From Bacillota bacterium (GTDB taxonomy: Bacteria; Bacillota; Clostridia; Tissierellales; Tissierellaceae), in assembly GCA_023388495.1 (NCBI GenBank), contig JAEWGC010000038.1:1-42252 (forward strand): 42,252 nt of DNA, written 5' to 3'. The position numbers and the translations under genes are program-made. Under the pieces are notes generated by a model. That model was given only the letters and a program-made list of their open reading frames with translations, was not told the origin of the DNA and made no database searches. This document shows, piece by piece, positions 8,477 through 18,078 of this stretch; the stretch's first letter is position 1; each line of letters begins with the position of its first letter.

Positions 8477-9373
8477 ATGTCATACTTTAAGATTAAAGGA
8501 GTTATACCACCAATGATAACTCCATTTAATGGAAATGATGAGGTAGATTTTGAAAAGCATGTAAAAAATATGGAAAAATGGAATGAATATGATTTGAGCG
8601 GATATCTAGTACTAGGTTCCAATAGTGAAACTGTCTATTTATCAGAAGAAGAAAAGTTGAAACTAATAGAACTAACAGTTAAGCACAAAAAAGAAGGAAA
8701 GTTTGTAATGGTAGGTACTGGAATGGAATCCACAATGGCTACTATTGAGCTTACAAACAAAGCAGCAGATTTAGGAGCAGATTGTGCACTTGTATTAACA
8801 CCATTTTACTATGCTGGAAAAATGAATGACGAAGCACTAATAAACTATTTTACAGAGGTTGCAGATAATGTAAAGATTCCAATATTAATATATAATGTAA
8901 CTAAATTTACACATATAAATATTTCTCCTAAGGCTGTAGGAGTATTGAGCAAACATCCAAACATTATTGGAATGAAAGATAGTTCAGGTAGTATACCACA
9001 GTTAGTTGATTTTAAGAGAGTTGTAGATATGGACAAGTTTAATTTATTGGTAGGCACAGCATCAGCTTGGTTCCCAGCCCTTACTATAGGTATTGAAGGT
9101 GCTATTATGGCCTTAGTAAATAGTTGTCCAGGTGAATGTGTAGATATACAAAAAGAGTTTGATATAGGAAATATTGAAAAAGCGAGAGAAATATATGAAA
9201 GAGTATTTCCAGTAAATAGTGCAGTAACAGGAGCATTTGGAATAGCTGGATTGAAGTATGCATGTGATTTATTAGGATTTGAGGGTGGAGTGGTGAGAAA
9301 ACCTTTATTACAAATCAAAGAGGATGATAAAGTGAAATTAAGAGAAATATTAAAAGATGCACAAATTTTATAA
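8477..9373 (+). CDS. DHDPS/N-acetylneuraminate-lyase family aldolase, HOGA-like
   Basis: The 298-residue TIM-barrel protein is a class I aldolase of the dihydrodipicolinate synthase superfamily. The Schiff-base lysine is K167 in IIGMKDSSG, and the assisting tyrosine is Y139 in ILIYNVTK. The pyruvate-binding loop reads GSNSE (47-51) where biosynthetic DHDPS usually has GTTGE; a GSNGE-type loop occurs in 4-hydroxy-2-oxoglutarate aldolases. A catabolic role cleaving a 4-hydroxy-2-oxo acid to pyruvate plus an aldehyde or glyoxylate is therefore more likely than lysine synthesis, and no lysine genes are near. The ATG at 8477 is preceded by AAGGAGG, which rules out the earlier in-frame ATG at 8441. 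It is probably cotranscribed with the aminotransferase. Confidence 0.82.
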   Translation: MSYFKIKGVIPPMITPFNGNDEVDFEKHVKNMEKWNEYDLSGYLVLGSNSETVYLSEEEKLKLIELTVKHKKEGKFVMVGTGMESTMATIELTNKAADLGADCALVLTPFYYAGKMNDEALINYFTEVADNVKIPILIYNVTKFTHINISPKAVGVLSKHPNIIGMKDSSGSIPQLVDFKRVVDMDKFNLLVGTASAWFPALTIGIEGAIMALVNSCPGECVDIQKEFDIGNIEKAREIYERVFPVNSAVTGAFGIAGLKYACDLLGFEGGVVRKPLLQIKEDDKVKLREILKDAQIL

Positions 9374-10065
9374 TACAAAATATTCAAGCGACTATAAAAC
9401 TACCTTTATAATATTAATGATAAAATACAAAAAACTCAAAACTAGATGTTTAAAATGTAAAACAAAGCATTTTAATTAGTATGTCCTTTAAAATGAATGT
9501 ACAGAACAAAGATATTAAGTTGATATGATATAATACATTTATGACAAGAGAACATAAAAGAGAAAGAGCTCCTAATATAATGTTATTTGTAATACAAGCA
9601 CAAAATGGAAGGATTTTTTCTACGAAACTATTAAAACAGAAAAGATGAGATTTAGTCAAAGAGTAGCTAAAGCAGCAATTAAATATGATAATAAATTAAA
9701 AATCAGCTGGAAGGTATCATCCTAGTCATCAATGAAGGGAAAAATGCACTGGAAGTATATAAACTTTATTAAATAAGATTATAAAAACAAATTCCCATCC
9801 AATTTAGAAAACGTAATAAGAGTTAAATTTAATTAGGCACAAAAGAAACGAAGAAGTTTTGTATTTTGTAGATATTATTAGATTATAGTTATTGGATGGG
9901 AATATAAGATTGTTTATTATTTTGAAAAAAGGAAAGGAGAAGAAGTCTGAAATATAAAGCACCACCAAAAAGCAAAACAGTATAGCAAATAAGTCAGCAT
10001 ATGATGACTTTTAAAAAATGTTTGTAAAAAAATTAGAGCAAGGTTGCTACTATAACTTTAAACCC
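9374..10065. other. Gene-poor decayed stretch with a 13-bp inverted repeat
   Basis: No frame here is convincing. A minus-strand frame at 9450-9659 and a short plus frame from 9541 lack ribosome sites and recognisable motifs. ATTCCCATCCAAT at 9791-9803 and its exact reverse complement at 9891-9903 enclose 87 AT-rich bases, possibly a small non-autonomous element or a hairpin. The stretch precedes the IS110 remnant and is probably mobile-element debris. Confidence 0.4.
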
Positions 10066-10345
10066 TTAAATTTTATTTAATAAAATTACTTGTTCTATCG
10101 TGAAATCAAGGGTTGTTGAAAGAACATCAGCTTTTTTATACAAATCAGGATTGTAAGGTTCTTTCTTTTTAAAAATACTATAGATTGCAGTTAATAACAT
10201 TATGACAATTGTAATAATTGCACGTTTGTGGCACGACGCTTTTTAATTCTTAAATAGCGGTTTCAAATTCCAGGATGATTTTCGCTTTTAACTACAGTGG
10301 TTGCACATTGTATTAAAATTGGATTAATATAGCAGCTAGCCTTTT
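10066..10345 (-). pseudogene. IS110-family transposase, decayed C-terminal end
   Basis: On the minus strand, two adjacent frames together give the C-terminal signature of IS110/IS116/IS902 transposases. First comes LIQCATTVVKSENHPGI with a stop, then KRRA; after a frameshift the reading continues HKRAIITIVIMLLTAIYSIF and KKKEPYNPDLYKKAD, running on to a stop at 10066. The N-terminal DEDD domain is not visible. This is a dead fragment between the aldolase and TRAP genes. Confidence 0.7.
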
Positions 10346-10814
10346 ATTAATATTGAAATAGTTCTTTTAAACCTTTTGTATATGTAGAAAATCGATGGAG
10401 TTCGTAGATAATAATACCTTTCTCATTGGTTTAAGGGGTATAGGCAACAACGGAAATTTTATGGACAGTAGTATTGCAGAAGATAAGGGGAACAACTTTG
10501 AAACCCATAGGAAAACTCTTTTCACAATAATTATAGGGACGGGCAGCATTGAATGATTACCCAGCGATAAGCAAAAATAGTTTATACAAAGATAAGTCTA
10601 CGTGATCTTTTGTCACACTTATTTGCTCTGGGAAAGGTAATCTACACATATAACAATGCGGTTATCCCATATTTGGAGCATCCCACTTACCTCCACGTGA
10701 TTTATAGTTTACTGTTATCTCTATGGTTATAGAATAATAAAATAATTCGCTCGAAGCAAATACATTTCATTCGGTTTTGTGTTTTGAGCGAAGCGAAAGG
10801 AATGATTTATAATA
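10346..10814. other. Non-coding stretch upstream of the TRAP genes
   Basis: A minus-strand frame at about 10367-10549 has no ribosome site or recognisable domain and is probably part of the decayed IS DNA. Just before dctQ, TTCGCTC near 10747 and GAGCGAA near 10783 can pair. A promoter for the TRAP genes must lie here, but I cannot pick one out with confidence. Confidence 0.35.
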
Positions 10815-11297
10815 ATGAAAAAGACACTCAAGTGGATTAATGAAAATTTTGAAGAATTACTTATGAGTTACTCTTTGTGGGCAGTGGTTTTAATTATGGG
10901 AGCACAAATTATAATGAGGTATATCTTTCGTTCATCTTTATCTTGGTCCGAAGAATTAGCGAGATATTTTTTTATTTGGTTTGCATTTTTGGGTGTGAGT
11001 CATGGAGTATATGCAAATACGCACGTAAAGTTAGATTTTATACAAACCTTTTTCCCCAAAATGGAAAAGCCTTTAGAATATACAGGAGATTTAATATTTA
11101 TTATATTTGCCATATATATGGTAAAACCAGGAGTGAAAGTAATTAAATTTTTAATTGCTACTAAACAATCAAGCCCTGCAGCTAGTATACCAATGTATTT
11201 TGTTTATGTTTCTTTACTCGTAGGGATTATTTTAACACTACTTAGATTTATCCAAAAATATTATAATAAATTGTTTAATAGAGGAGGTGAAAGATAA
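10815..11297 (+). CDS. dctQ: TRAP transporter small membrane subunit (DctQ type)
   Basis: The 160-residue protein is the four-helix small permease subunit of a tripartite ATP-independent periplasmic transporter. Hydrophobic segments lie at about residues 16-36, 48-68, 90-110 and 126-148. The conserved motif SWSEELARYFFIWFAFLG follows the first helix, with GVYANTHVKLDF after it, as in DctQ proteins. It pairs with the large subunit downstream; their genes overlap in TAATG, so translation is probably coupled. The gene order Q-M-P is less common than P-Q-M. AAAGGA precedes the start at moderate distance. Confidence 0.92.
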   Translation: MKKTLKWINENFEELLMSYSLWAVVLIMGAQIIMRYIFRSSLSWSEELARYFFIWFAFLGVSHGVYANTHVKLDFIQTFFPKMEKPLEYTGDLIFIIFAIYMVKPGVKVIKFLIATKQSSPAASIPMYFVYVSLLVGIILTLLRFIQKYYNKLFNRGGER

Positions 11298-12583
11298 TGG
11301 TGGGATATGTTTTCTTAGTATTTGTAATAGCCTTACTCTTAGGTGTGCCTATTGGGATTTCGATAGGAATAACTGCATTATCTGCATCAATATTTAACCC
11401 TTCTTTTTCTGCAGATGCTATGTATGTTTTTAGGAATATGGTAACAGGAGTTGACTCATACTCTTTACTAGCAGTACCACTTTTTGTTTTATCGGGAAAT
11501 TTAATGGCAGCTGGTGGAATATCCAAAAAAATATTTAACTTTTTCGCTTATTTCGTTGGCGATAAAACTGCAGGATTACCAATTGCCACTATAATAACTT
11601 GTTTGTTTTATGGTGCAATATCAGGGTCAGCTCCTGCAACAGTAGCAGCCGTTGGTGCAATGACGATCCCTCTTCTAGTTAGCCTTGGTTACGATAAAAA
11701 ATGGGTAGTTGCTTTAGTTGCTGTTTCTGGAGGTTTAGGAGTCATTATTCCGCCAAGCATACCATTCATAGTTTACGGATTATCTTCTGGAGAATCAGTT
11801 GGTGCGCTTTTTATATCAGGAATTCTTCCGGGACTACTCATTGGAGCCTGTCTAATGTTATATTCTTACTTTTATTGTAAAAATAAAGGAGAAGACAAAG
11901 AGAAACTTATGAAAAACTATCAAGAATTGAGGCAGATGAATTTTCTTGAATTATTCAAAAGTAGTTTTTGGGCTCTACTATCACCAGTAATAATACTTGG
12001 TGGTATCTATAGTGGGATTGTTACTCCAACAGAAGCAGCAGATATATCTGTAATTTATGCTATTATAGTAAGCGTATTTATTTATAAAACTATGAAATTC
12101 AGAGATCTTAAAGAGGTTATGAAAACAACCATTTTAACAACTGGACCAATTATGCTGATAGTATCAACAGCGGTGGTTTTTGGAAGAACACTTACATTAA
12201 TGCAAGCACCTCAACAAATTAGTGTTGGTATTATGTCGTTGGTATCATCACAATTAGGTGTAATTTTAATGTTAATAGGATTCTTATTGCTTGTTGGGAT
12301 GGTTATGGACACTATAGCTGCAATATTAATACTAACTCCAATTTTTATACCTATAGTAAATGCAGTAGGAATAAACCCAATACATTTCGGTGTTATAATG
12401 GTAGTTACTCTTGCCATAGGATTTGTTACACCTCCAGTTGGGGTGAATTTGTATATAGCAAGCTCGATAAGTGGTTTACCTGTTTTGGAAATAGCGAAAA
12501 AAGCAGTTCCTTTTGTTCTTGCATTTTTAATAGCATTACTTATCATAGCTTTTGTACCTTGGTTAAGTCTTGTTTTTATTTAA
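11297..12583 (+). CDS. dctM: TRAP transporter large membrane subunit (DctM type)
   Basis: The 428-residue, highly hydrophobic protein has the length and about 12 membrane segments of a TRAP large permease, which uses a cation gradient to import organic acids and related solutes. Typical stretches are VPLFVLSGNLMAAGGI, AISGSAPATVAAVGAM, GVIIPPSIPFIVYG, VTPTEAADISVIYA and IGFVTPPVGVNLYIA. The ATG overlaps the dctQ stop codon. The solute-binding protein gene follows 146 bases later. The specificity of TRAP systems rests with that binding protein; the surrounding enzymes suggest a carboxylate-bearing ureide or amide, which is inferred. Confidence 0.94.
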   Translation: MVGYVFLVFVIALLLGVPIGISIGITALSASIFNPSFSADAMYVFRNMVTGVDSYSLLAVPLFVLSGNLMAAGGISKKIFNFFAYFVGDKTAGLPIATIITCLFYGAISGSAPATVAAVGAMTIPLLVSLGYDKKWVVALVAVSGGLGVIIPPSIPFIVYGLSSGESVGALFISGILPGLLIGACLMLYSYFYCKNKGEDKEKLMKNYQELRQMNFLELFKSSFWALLSPVIILGGIYSGIVTPTEAADISVIYAIIVSVFIYKTMKFRDLKEVMKTTILTTGPIMLIVSTAVVFGRTLTLMQAPQQISVGIMSLVSSQLGVILMLIGFLLLVGMVMDTIAAILILTPIFIPIVNAVGINPIHFGVIMVVTLAIGFVTPPVGVNLYIASSISGLPVLEIAKKAVPFVLAFLIALLIIAFVPWLSLVFI

Positions 12584-12729
12584 TAATATAGGTATGAAAA
12601 GATTATTTAAAGAGCAATGCAATATCAAAATGGAGGGGCTATTTGAAACTTAAATAAGTAGTTTATATTTTTGCTAAAGACAGAAGAATAAGATATTAAT
12701 AAGGTAAAATTAAAATAGGAGGTATAAAT

Positions 12730-13764
12730 ATGAAAAGAATTTTAAGTATACTTATTGTTTTAGTTATGGTGTCAGTGGTACTAGTAGGTTGTCAATCAAA
12801 AGCTCCAGCTCAAACTAACGCTGATACTCAAAGTGGTGATAATGGGAAGATCTATGAAATGGTTTTAGCATCTGGGAGTGCAGTAGAATCATCAGTAACT
12901 CAGGCATTGCTAAAGTATAAGGAATATGTTGATGAACATTCAAATGGTAGAATTGTGGTGAATGTATATCCCAATTCACAACTTGGAGGAGAGAGGGAAA
13001 TTGTTGAAGGAATTCAAAGTGGTAGCATAACTTTACATGCAGGCTCTAGTGCTCCACAAGTAAACTTTGTTCCAGCTGCTGTAATATTTGATATGCCGTT
13101 TTGTTTTCCAAACATAGAAAAATCAAGAGAAGTTTTATCGAATTCTAGATTCTTGGATGTTATTGGAGCAAAGTATGAAGAAGCTGGTATGAAACTTGTT
13201 GCAATCTCTGATGGAGGATTTAGAACTTTGACTGCGAACAAGCCTGTAAAAACCCCAGCTGATCTTAAAGGAATGAGTGTAAGAACTATGGAAAACAAGT
13301 ATCATTTAGCAACATGGAAAGAGCTAGGTGCAAATCCTACTCCATTAGCATTTAATGAACTTTATACAGCATTACAACAAGGGACAGTCGATGCTCAGGA
13401 AAATCCACTTGAACTAATAGCTTCTCAAAAATTTTATGAGCAACAAGATTATGTCATTATGACAAATCATGTCCACCATACTACACCTATAATTATGAAT
13501 CTTGATTTTTATAATTCTTTGCCAGAAGACCTACAACGAATTCTAGATGATGCTGCAGAAGTTTCCCGCAAGGCAGCTTTAGATTATACAGACTCTAATC
13601 TAGAAAGTAACAGAAAAAAAATTGAAGAATCTGGGACAGCATTTATAGATCTAACATCAGAGGAATTGAAAGTTTTTGCTGATAAGGCGAAAAATGTGTG
13701 GGCATTAATTGAAAAGGATTGTGACCCAGAAGTATATAATACATTCGTGAAATTGTTAGATTAG
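12730..13764 (+). CDS. dctP: TRAP transporter solute-binding lipoprotein (DctP type)
   Basis: The 344-residue extracytoplasmic receptor starts with a lipoprotein signal (MKRILSILIVLVMVSV, lipobox VLVGC with Cys21). Family features are NGRIVVNVYPNSQLGGERE, the substrate-carboxylate arginine in GMSVRTME and the signature PTPLAFNELYTALQQGTVDA followed by QENP. The conserved arginine normally salt-bridges a carboxylate, so the ligand probably bears one. An AGGAGG ribosome site precedes the ATG. It lies downstream of dctQM, with a 146-base gap that could hold a separate promoter and allow higher expression of the receptor. No clear terminator follows. Confidence 0.94.
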   Translation: MKRILSILIVLVMVSVVLVGCQSKAPAQTNADTQSGDNGKIYEMVLASGSAVESSVTQALLKYKEYVDEHSNGRIVVNVYPNSQLGGEREIVEGIQSGSITLHAGSSAPQVNFVPAAVIFDMPFCFPNIEKSREVLSNSRFLDVIGAKYEEAGMKLVAISDGGFRTLTANKPVKTPADLKGMSVRTMENKYHLATWKELGANPTPLAFNELYTALQQGTVDAQENPLELIASQKFYEQQDYVIMTNHVHHTTPIIMNLDFYNSLPEDLQRILDDAAEVSRKAALDYTDSNLESNRKKIEESGTAFIDLTSEELKVFADKAKNVWALIEKDCDPEVYNTFVKLLD

Positions 13765-14185
13765 TAACTTATTAGAATTTCAATAATTATAGATAGAATT
13801 GCTCAAATGGTAGTAGGAAAATATATTCACTGTAAGGTAAAATTATTATTTCGCGATCCTTATATAGAATATAGGATATGTAAAGGTGATTATGTTCTTA
13901 AATCAGATATTAAAAGTTTAATTGATAATATTTGCTATAAATAACTAATGAAGTATGTAGATCAATGTGTAGAAGAAAACTAAGTAAAGTTATACACTAA
14001 GGAATGGCTAGTAATACTATTTGAAATAGATAGAGATTTGCTAATTAAAGTCAATTGATTTTAGTGAAAAATCAAGATGTTTTTAAAATGCTCTTTAAAA
14101 CTAAGCATAAAATTTAATATATTAAGCTACTAACGATTGAAATATAAGCAATCTTTTACGTTGTTTTAGAGTACTTAACCTAAAC
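13765..14185. other. Decayed stretch after dctP, nothing assignable
   Basis: Short open stretches exist, for example KVKLLFRDPYIEYRICKGDY around 13838-13897, but they are broken by stops and lack starts. They may be remains of a gene or IS. I could not identify the family. Confidence 0.3.
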
Positions 14186-14425
14186 GGTGATCTATCCCTT
14201 TGAACAGTAAACATAATATTTACTAGCTTTTTCAGTATAACAGCTAAAGCAACTTTTTAGTTTTGTTTATACACTTTAGATGATAGGATTTATGTATTAG
14301 TGAATTAGATCTCTCATAACTTCCTTTGGTATGAATATTGGCTAATAGATTGCATAATTTACGAATAATTCTAGAGCCTCTATTAGATATTTTATTTTGG
14401 GTTCCAGCAATATAGCTTGGTTATT
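14186..14425 (-). pseudogene. Second IS110-family transposase remnant
   Basis: Minus-strand frames give the IS110 C-terminal landmarks in order. YIAGTQNKISNRGSRIIRKL is the family's RGSRxLR block, and KVALAVILKKLVNIMFTVQR is the terminal K-A...A-KLV-I-A block. They are interrupted by stops and frameshifts. The fragment resembles the one at 10066-10345 in family but not in sequence, so it comes from a different element. It separates the TRAP genes from the amidohydrolase. Confidence 0.65.
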
Positions 14426-14728
14426 TAATTGATAATTTAATTTCCTCATTAGGATATAATTATAGGTATCAGAGTATAAGAGATTCGTATATAGATTAAG
14501 ATGACCGAAGAATTTGGAGTTGATCCTGTTATAAGAGGTCTCTAATACTACATAGAGTGAGCAAAGTTACTAGTTATAAGATATATAATAGCTATATTGT
14601 TATTAGATGTAGGGAATAATGGATATTTCATGTAAATTCTCATTGTTGTAATGAAATGCCCTATTAAAACAATAAAGAATATATCAAAGTTATTGAAGAT
14701 ACTACTTGATTTAAAAGGAGGATGTAAA
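14426..14728. other. Gap upstream of the amidohydrolase
   Basis: No gene is visible. In-frame upstream extension of the amidohydrolase to 14651 is possible but adds residues unlike the family. The AAAAGGAGG at 14712-14720 sets the start at 14729. A promoter probably lies between 14560 and 14700 but is not clear enough to place. Confidence 0.3.
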
Positions 14729-16144
14729 ATGAAACTAGATCTTGCGGTTATTAATGGAACAGCATATGTTAATGGTAAGTTTAAAAGCGTGGATATCGGA
14801 ATAAAAGATGAAAAATTTGTGATGATCACAGAACCAGGATTTTTACCTGATGCAAAGCAGATAATAGATGCTAAAGATAAATATGTTATTCCTGGTGGGA
14901 TAGATACACATGTCCATTTTCGTGATCCAGGTCATTCAGAACGAGGTACATTCTATACCGAATCACAGGCAGCAGTAGCAGGAGGAACGACTACTATACT
15001 AGAACATCCGATTTCAATGCCTCCACAGTATAATAAAGAAATTTTAGATAATAGAAAAAAAATAGCTAAAGAGCGTGCTGGTGTAGTAGACTATGCATTT
15101 TACGGAGCCGCTGGAGGCGAATTTCCAGAAGAAATCGTAGGATTAGCAAAAGAAGGTATTGTAGCTTTTAAGACTTTCCTACACGAAGCACCTGAAGGAA
15201 GAGACAGAGAATTTGTTGGGTTAACGATGGCTAATGATTATGAAATACTTATTGGCATGAAAGAAGTCGCAAAAACTGGTTTAATGTTAGCTTCACATGC
15301 TGAAAATAACGACATGATTCAAGGAATTATCAAGAAGTTTCGTAGTGAAGGCAAGGTTAGTGCGGAATACCATTGTCCGTCTAGGCCACCTATAGCTGAG
15401 TATATAACTGTCCAAAAGTTGATAACCATTGCTGAAAAAACTGGTTGTGTACTTGAATTAGCACATATATCCACTCCTGAGGCTATGCAAATGGCTAAAG
15501 AAGCTAAGGAAAGAAATCAAAAAATATTTTTAGAGACTTGCCCACATTATCTATTATTGACTGAAGAAGAATTAATGAAACATGGACCTTATGCTAAGTG
15601 CAATCCACCGCTTAGAAATAAAGAGACAGTTGATAAAATATGGGATTATGTATTAGATGGAACTGTTGATTTTATAGGAAGTGATCATGGTCCATTTTTA
15701 GCCGAAGAAAAAGACATCGGTTATGAAGATATTTTTAAAGCACCTGCAGGAATGATTGGAATTGATCTGCGACTTCCACTTATGTTAAATGAAGTCGCAA
15801 AAGGAGAGAGGGGTATAACATTAGAGCAAGTTGTACAATTATGCTGTGAAAACCCGGCAAAAGCTTTCAATATCTATCCGCAAAAAGGAACGATTCAACC
15901 AGGGTCAGACGGAGACTTGGTTATATTAGATATGAATGATAAAATGATTATTGATTCAAAGAATAACTATTCACATTCTCGTGAAATTGCAAAAGTTTAT
16001 GATGGGTGGGAATTAAACTGTAAACTTAATTATACTATTATAAGAGGCAAAACAGTAATGGAAGATGGTATTGTTGATCCAATTGGCTCTGGAACAAAAG
16101 GATGGGGAAAGTTAGTACTGAGTCAACCAAAAAAGGTAAAATAA
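14729..16144 (+). CDS. Cyclic amidohydrolase, allantoinase/dihydropyrimidinase type
   Basis: This 471-residue enzyme belongs to the binuclear-metal amidohydrolases that open cyclic amides (allantoinase, hydantoinase, dihydroorotase). The expected ligands are in place: H61 and H63 in DTHVHFRDPG, K148 in IVAFKTF (the carboxylated lysine), H190 in ASHAEN, H246 in ELAHISTP and D319 in IGSDHGPF. ENPAKAFNIYPQKGTIQPGS and DGDLVILD close the fold. The downstream M20 enzyme and the aminotransferase fit allantoin to allantoate to ureidoglycine. A hydantoinase or another cyclic ureide substrate is equally compatible, and no urate oxidase or other purine gene is in the window. The next cluster gene is 1.9 kb away, across an IS remnant. 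Confidence 0.85.
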   Translation: MKLDLAVINGTAYVNGKFKSVDIGIKDEKFVMITEPGFLPDAKQIIDAKDKYVIPGGIDTHVHFRDPGHSERGTFYTESQAAVAGGTTTILEHPISMPPQYNKEILDNRKKIAKERAGVVDYAFYGAAGGEFPEEIVGLAKEGIVAFKTFLHEAPEGRDREFVGLTMANDYEILIGMKEVAKTGLMLASHAENNDMIQGIIKKFRSEGKVSAEYHCPSRPPIAEYITVQKLITIAEKTGCVLELAHISTPEAMQMAKEAKERNQKIFLETCPHYLLLTEEELMKHGPYAKCNPPLRNKETVDKIWDYVLDGTVDFIGSDHGPFLAEEKDIGYEDIFKAPAGMIGIDLRLPLMLNEVAKGERGITLEQVVQLCCENPAKAFNIYPQKGTIQPGSDGDLVILDMNDKMIIDSKNNYSHSREIAKVYDGWELNCKLNYTIIRGKTVMEDGIVDPIGSGTKGWGKLVLSQPKKVK

Positions 16145-16322
16145 AGTTATAAAGAAGTTTAAAGGATAATCTACAGTTAAGTATTAATATAAATTGAAAG
16201 TTACTTATATGATTTTAATGTATTGCATAAGTATAACATACTTTCTGAAAAATAGTATGAGTTTTAAAAATATAATTATTTTATGAGTAAATTTAGATAG
16301 TGGCTATAGTATAACTAGACGG
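16145..16322. other. AT-rich gap before the IS3 remnant
   Basis: I see no gene, RNA or convincing hairpin terminator between the amidohydrolase and the insertion sequence. Confidence 0.3.
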
Positions 16323-17577
16323 TGGATAGACTACACTAAATAGGGAGGATCTTTACTTAACATGGTATAATAAAATCAGGAGGAGATTTTTAATGTCCAG
16401 AAACCGTTACGATGAAGATTTTAAGAAACAATTAGTAAAGATCTATAACCAAGGCAACCACACCTATAGAGGTCTTGCAGATGAATATAGCGCAGCCGCT
16501 CCAACTATTAGGGCATGGGTTCTTAGATATAACAATTCCAATCCCTTTGATCTTGAAGATAATCGCACGGAAGAGGAAAAAGAATTAATTGAACTAAGAA
16601 AGAAAGTTAAGTAGCTTGAGATGGAGAATGATATTTTAAAGCAAGCTGCACTACTACTCGGCAAAAAGTAGACTTTATCATTTCTAATAGAGAGAAATGC
16701 AGTATTAGTTCTATGTGTGATTTTTTAAGGGTCTCAAGAAGTTTAGTATATCACCATTTAAATAAAGAAGATTCTACTCCCTCTAATAAAGAATAAGTCA
16801 TTACAAATCATATCAAAGACATCTTTAGATGTAGTAGAAACAATTATGGTTCAAGAAAAATTAAAGTAGAACTAGAGAAACTAGGCTATCAAGTTTCTAG
16901 AAGAAGGATATCTAGAATAATGAAGGAAAATGGCCTGGTATCTAACTATACTGTAACTCAATATAAGGTTCATATTGATAAATGTAACTAATCAGCTACT
17001 CCAAATATAGTTTATAGGGAGTTTGATGATAGAAGTAGCTGTAAGTGATTTAACCTATGTCAGAGTGGGCAGTAAATGGAATTATGTTTGTACTTTAATA
17101 GATTTGTATAATAGAGAAATTACTGGATATTCAACTGGATCTAACAAATATTCTGAGCTTATAGAAATAACACTACTAAGATGTAATTATTCAATTAAAG
17201 ATATAAAGGTATTTCATTCAGATCGTGGTAAAGAGTACGATAATCTATTAATAAATAGTTTTCTAAGTACATTTAAAATTGAGCGTTCCTTAAGTAATAA
17301 GGGGAATCCATATGACAATGAAGTTTGTGAATCTGCTAATAAAATACTAAAAACAGAATTTATATATTAAAGAAAATTTAAGACATTAGAGCAACTACAA
17401 TTAGAGTTAGCAGAGTATATCTATTGGTACAATAATCTAAGAATTCATGGCTCTTTAGATTAAATGACATCAATTGAATATAGAGTGTTGAATATTATAA
17501 AGCTATTGAAAGCATCATAGGCATCCAACAAAATCTATGTTAAGCAAGATTTTGTCCAAAAAGGGGTTGCCAATCCA
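16323..17577 (+). mobile_element. Decayed IS3-family element, nearly full length
   Basis: The stretch has IS3 layout, orfA then orfB on the plus strand, and ends with GTCCAAAAAGGGGTTGCCAA followed by TCCA, a typical IS3-type right end. The left end (TGGATAGACTACACT at 16323) shares only its first bases with that terminus, so the boundary is soft. Both reading frames are broken, so the element is dead. It sits between the cyclic amidohydrolase and the M20 hydrolase, suggesting that these genes were once closer. Confidence 0.7.
16393..17519 (+). pseudogene. IS3-family transposase (OrfA/OrfB) with several stops
   Basis: OrfA begins at the ATG 16393 after AGGAGGAG and encodes an HTH (YRGLADEYSAAAPTIRAWVL), ended early by TAG at 16612. 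The usual coiled-coil continuation LEMENDILKQAALLLGKK follows that stop. OrfB pieces follow: KDIFRCSRNNYGSRKIKVEL, then from 17023 the DDE integrase core with VSDLTYVR (first D), VFHSDRGKEYDN (second D) and GNPYDNEVCESANKILKTE (third acidic). After another stop the ending is LELAEYIYWYNNLRIHGSLD. At least five in-frame stops break the gene. Confidence 0.85.
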
Positions 17578-18078
17578 CGGAGATGCAACAAAGGTTATAT
17601 TTTATAACATTCAATACAAACTTATCTATTGAAGGGAAATAGATAAGTTTGTATTGAATAAGATAAAGAAACTAAAAACACAAAATTATAAGAAGAAAAT
17701 CTTTTAAAATACTAGACTGATTGAGACATCTTTTATTTAATCTACTCTAGAGTCTAAGTATTTGATTATCATTAAACTCTTTTTTGAAATAAGCTGAGGT
17801 TGAAGAAAAGAATTATAAATTTTTAAGAAACTTAATTCTTTGGAATATTTATTTGTAATAGTCAATAAGCATTTACAGACTTTGACATCATATGGGATAT
17901 TTATTAAAACCTGTGAATCTAATTAAGAAGCTCCGAAGATATGTATCTTAGTAAGATATAAAGTTAGTACTTATAATTGATGTAGTTATGAAGAATTTTT
18001 AATTGCTATGGATTATCAAATTAAAGATATTACAATGATCGATAAATTAGTATATAAATAAATATTACGGAGGAAACA
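17578..18078. other. Gap between the IS and the M20 hydrolase
   Basis: Apart from the long hairpin at 17609-17659, no intact gene is visible. An interrupted frame ending EEFLIAMDYQIKDITMIDKL at about 17990-18060 may be the tail of a lost gene, but I could not place it in a family. An ACGGAGGA ribosome site for the next gene lies at 18067-18074. Confidence 0.35.
17609..17659. repeat. Perfect 22-bp inverted repeat (hairpin)
   Basis: ATTCAATACAAACTTATCTATT, split here as ATTCAATACAAACTTATC plus TATT, is followed by a GAAGGGA loop and its exact reverse complement. It lies 31 bases after the IS end. There is no T tract immediately after it, so it is either a terminator of an unusual kind or a palindromic repeat. 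Confidence 0.6.

Noticed and set aside
8477..9373. Biosynthetic dihydrodipicolinate synthase (dapA)
   Set aside because: The pyruvate loop reads GSNSE instead of GTTGE and no lysine or cell-wall genes are near.
10367..10549. Minus-strand 60-codon hydrophobic frame
   Set aside because: It has no ribosome site and is in decayed IS surroundings; another frame over the same bases also reads open, so coding is not supported.
12211..12546. Long minus-strand frame inside dctM
   Set aside because: It is antisense to a clear DctM gene and follows from its codon bias.
14729..16144. Pyrimidine-biosynthesis dihydroorotase (pyrC)
   Set aside because: No other pyr gene is adjacent, and the M20 amidohydrolase, TRAP and aminotransferase context and the 471-residue length favour an allantoinase/hydantoinase-type enzyme.
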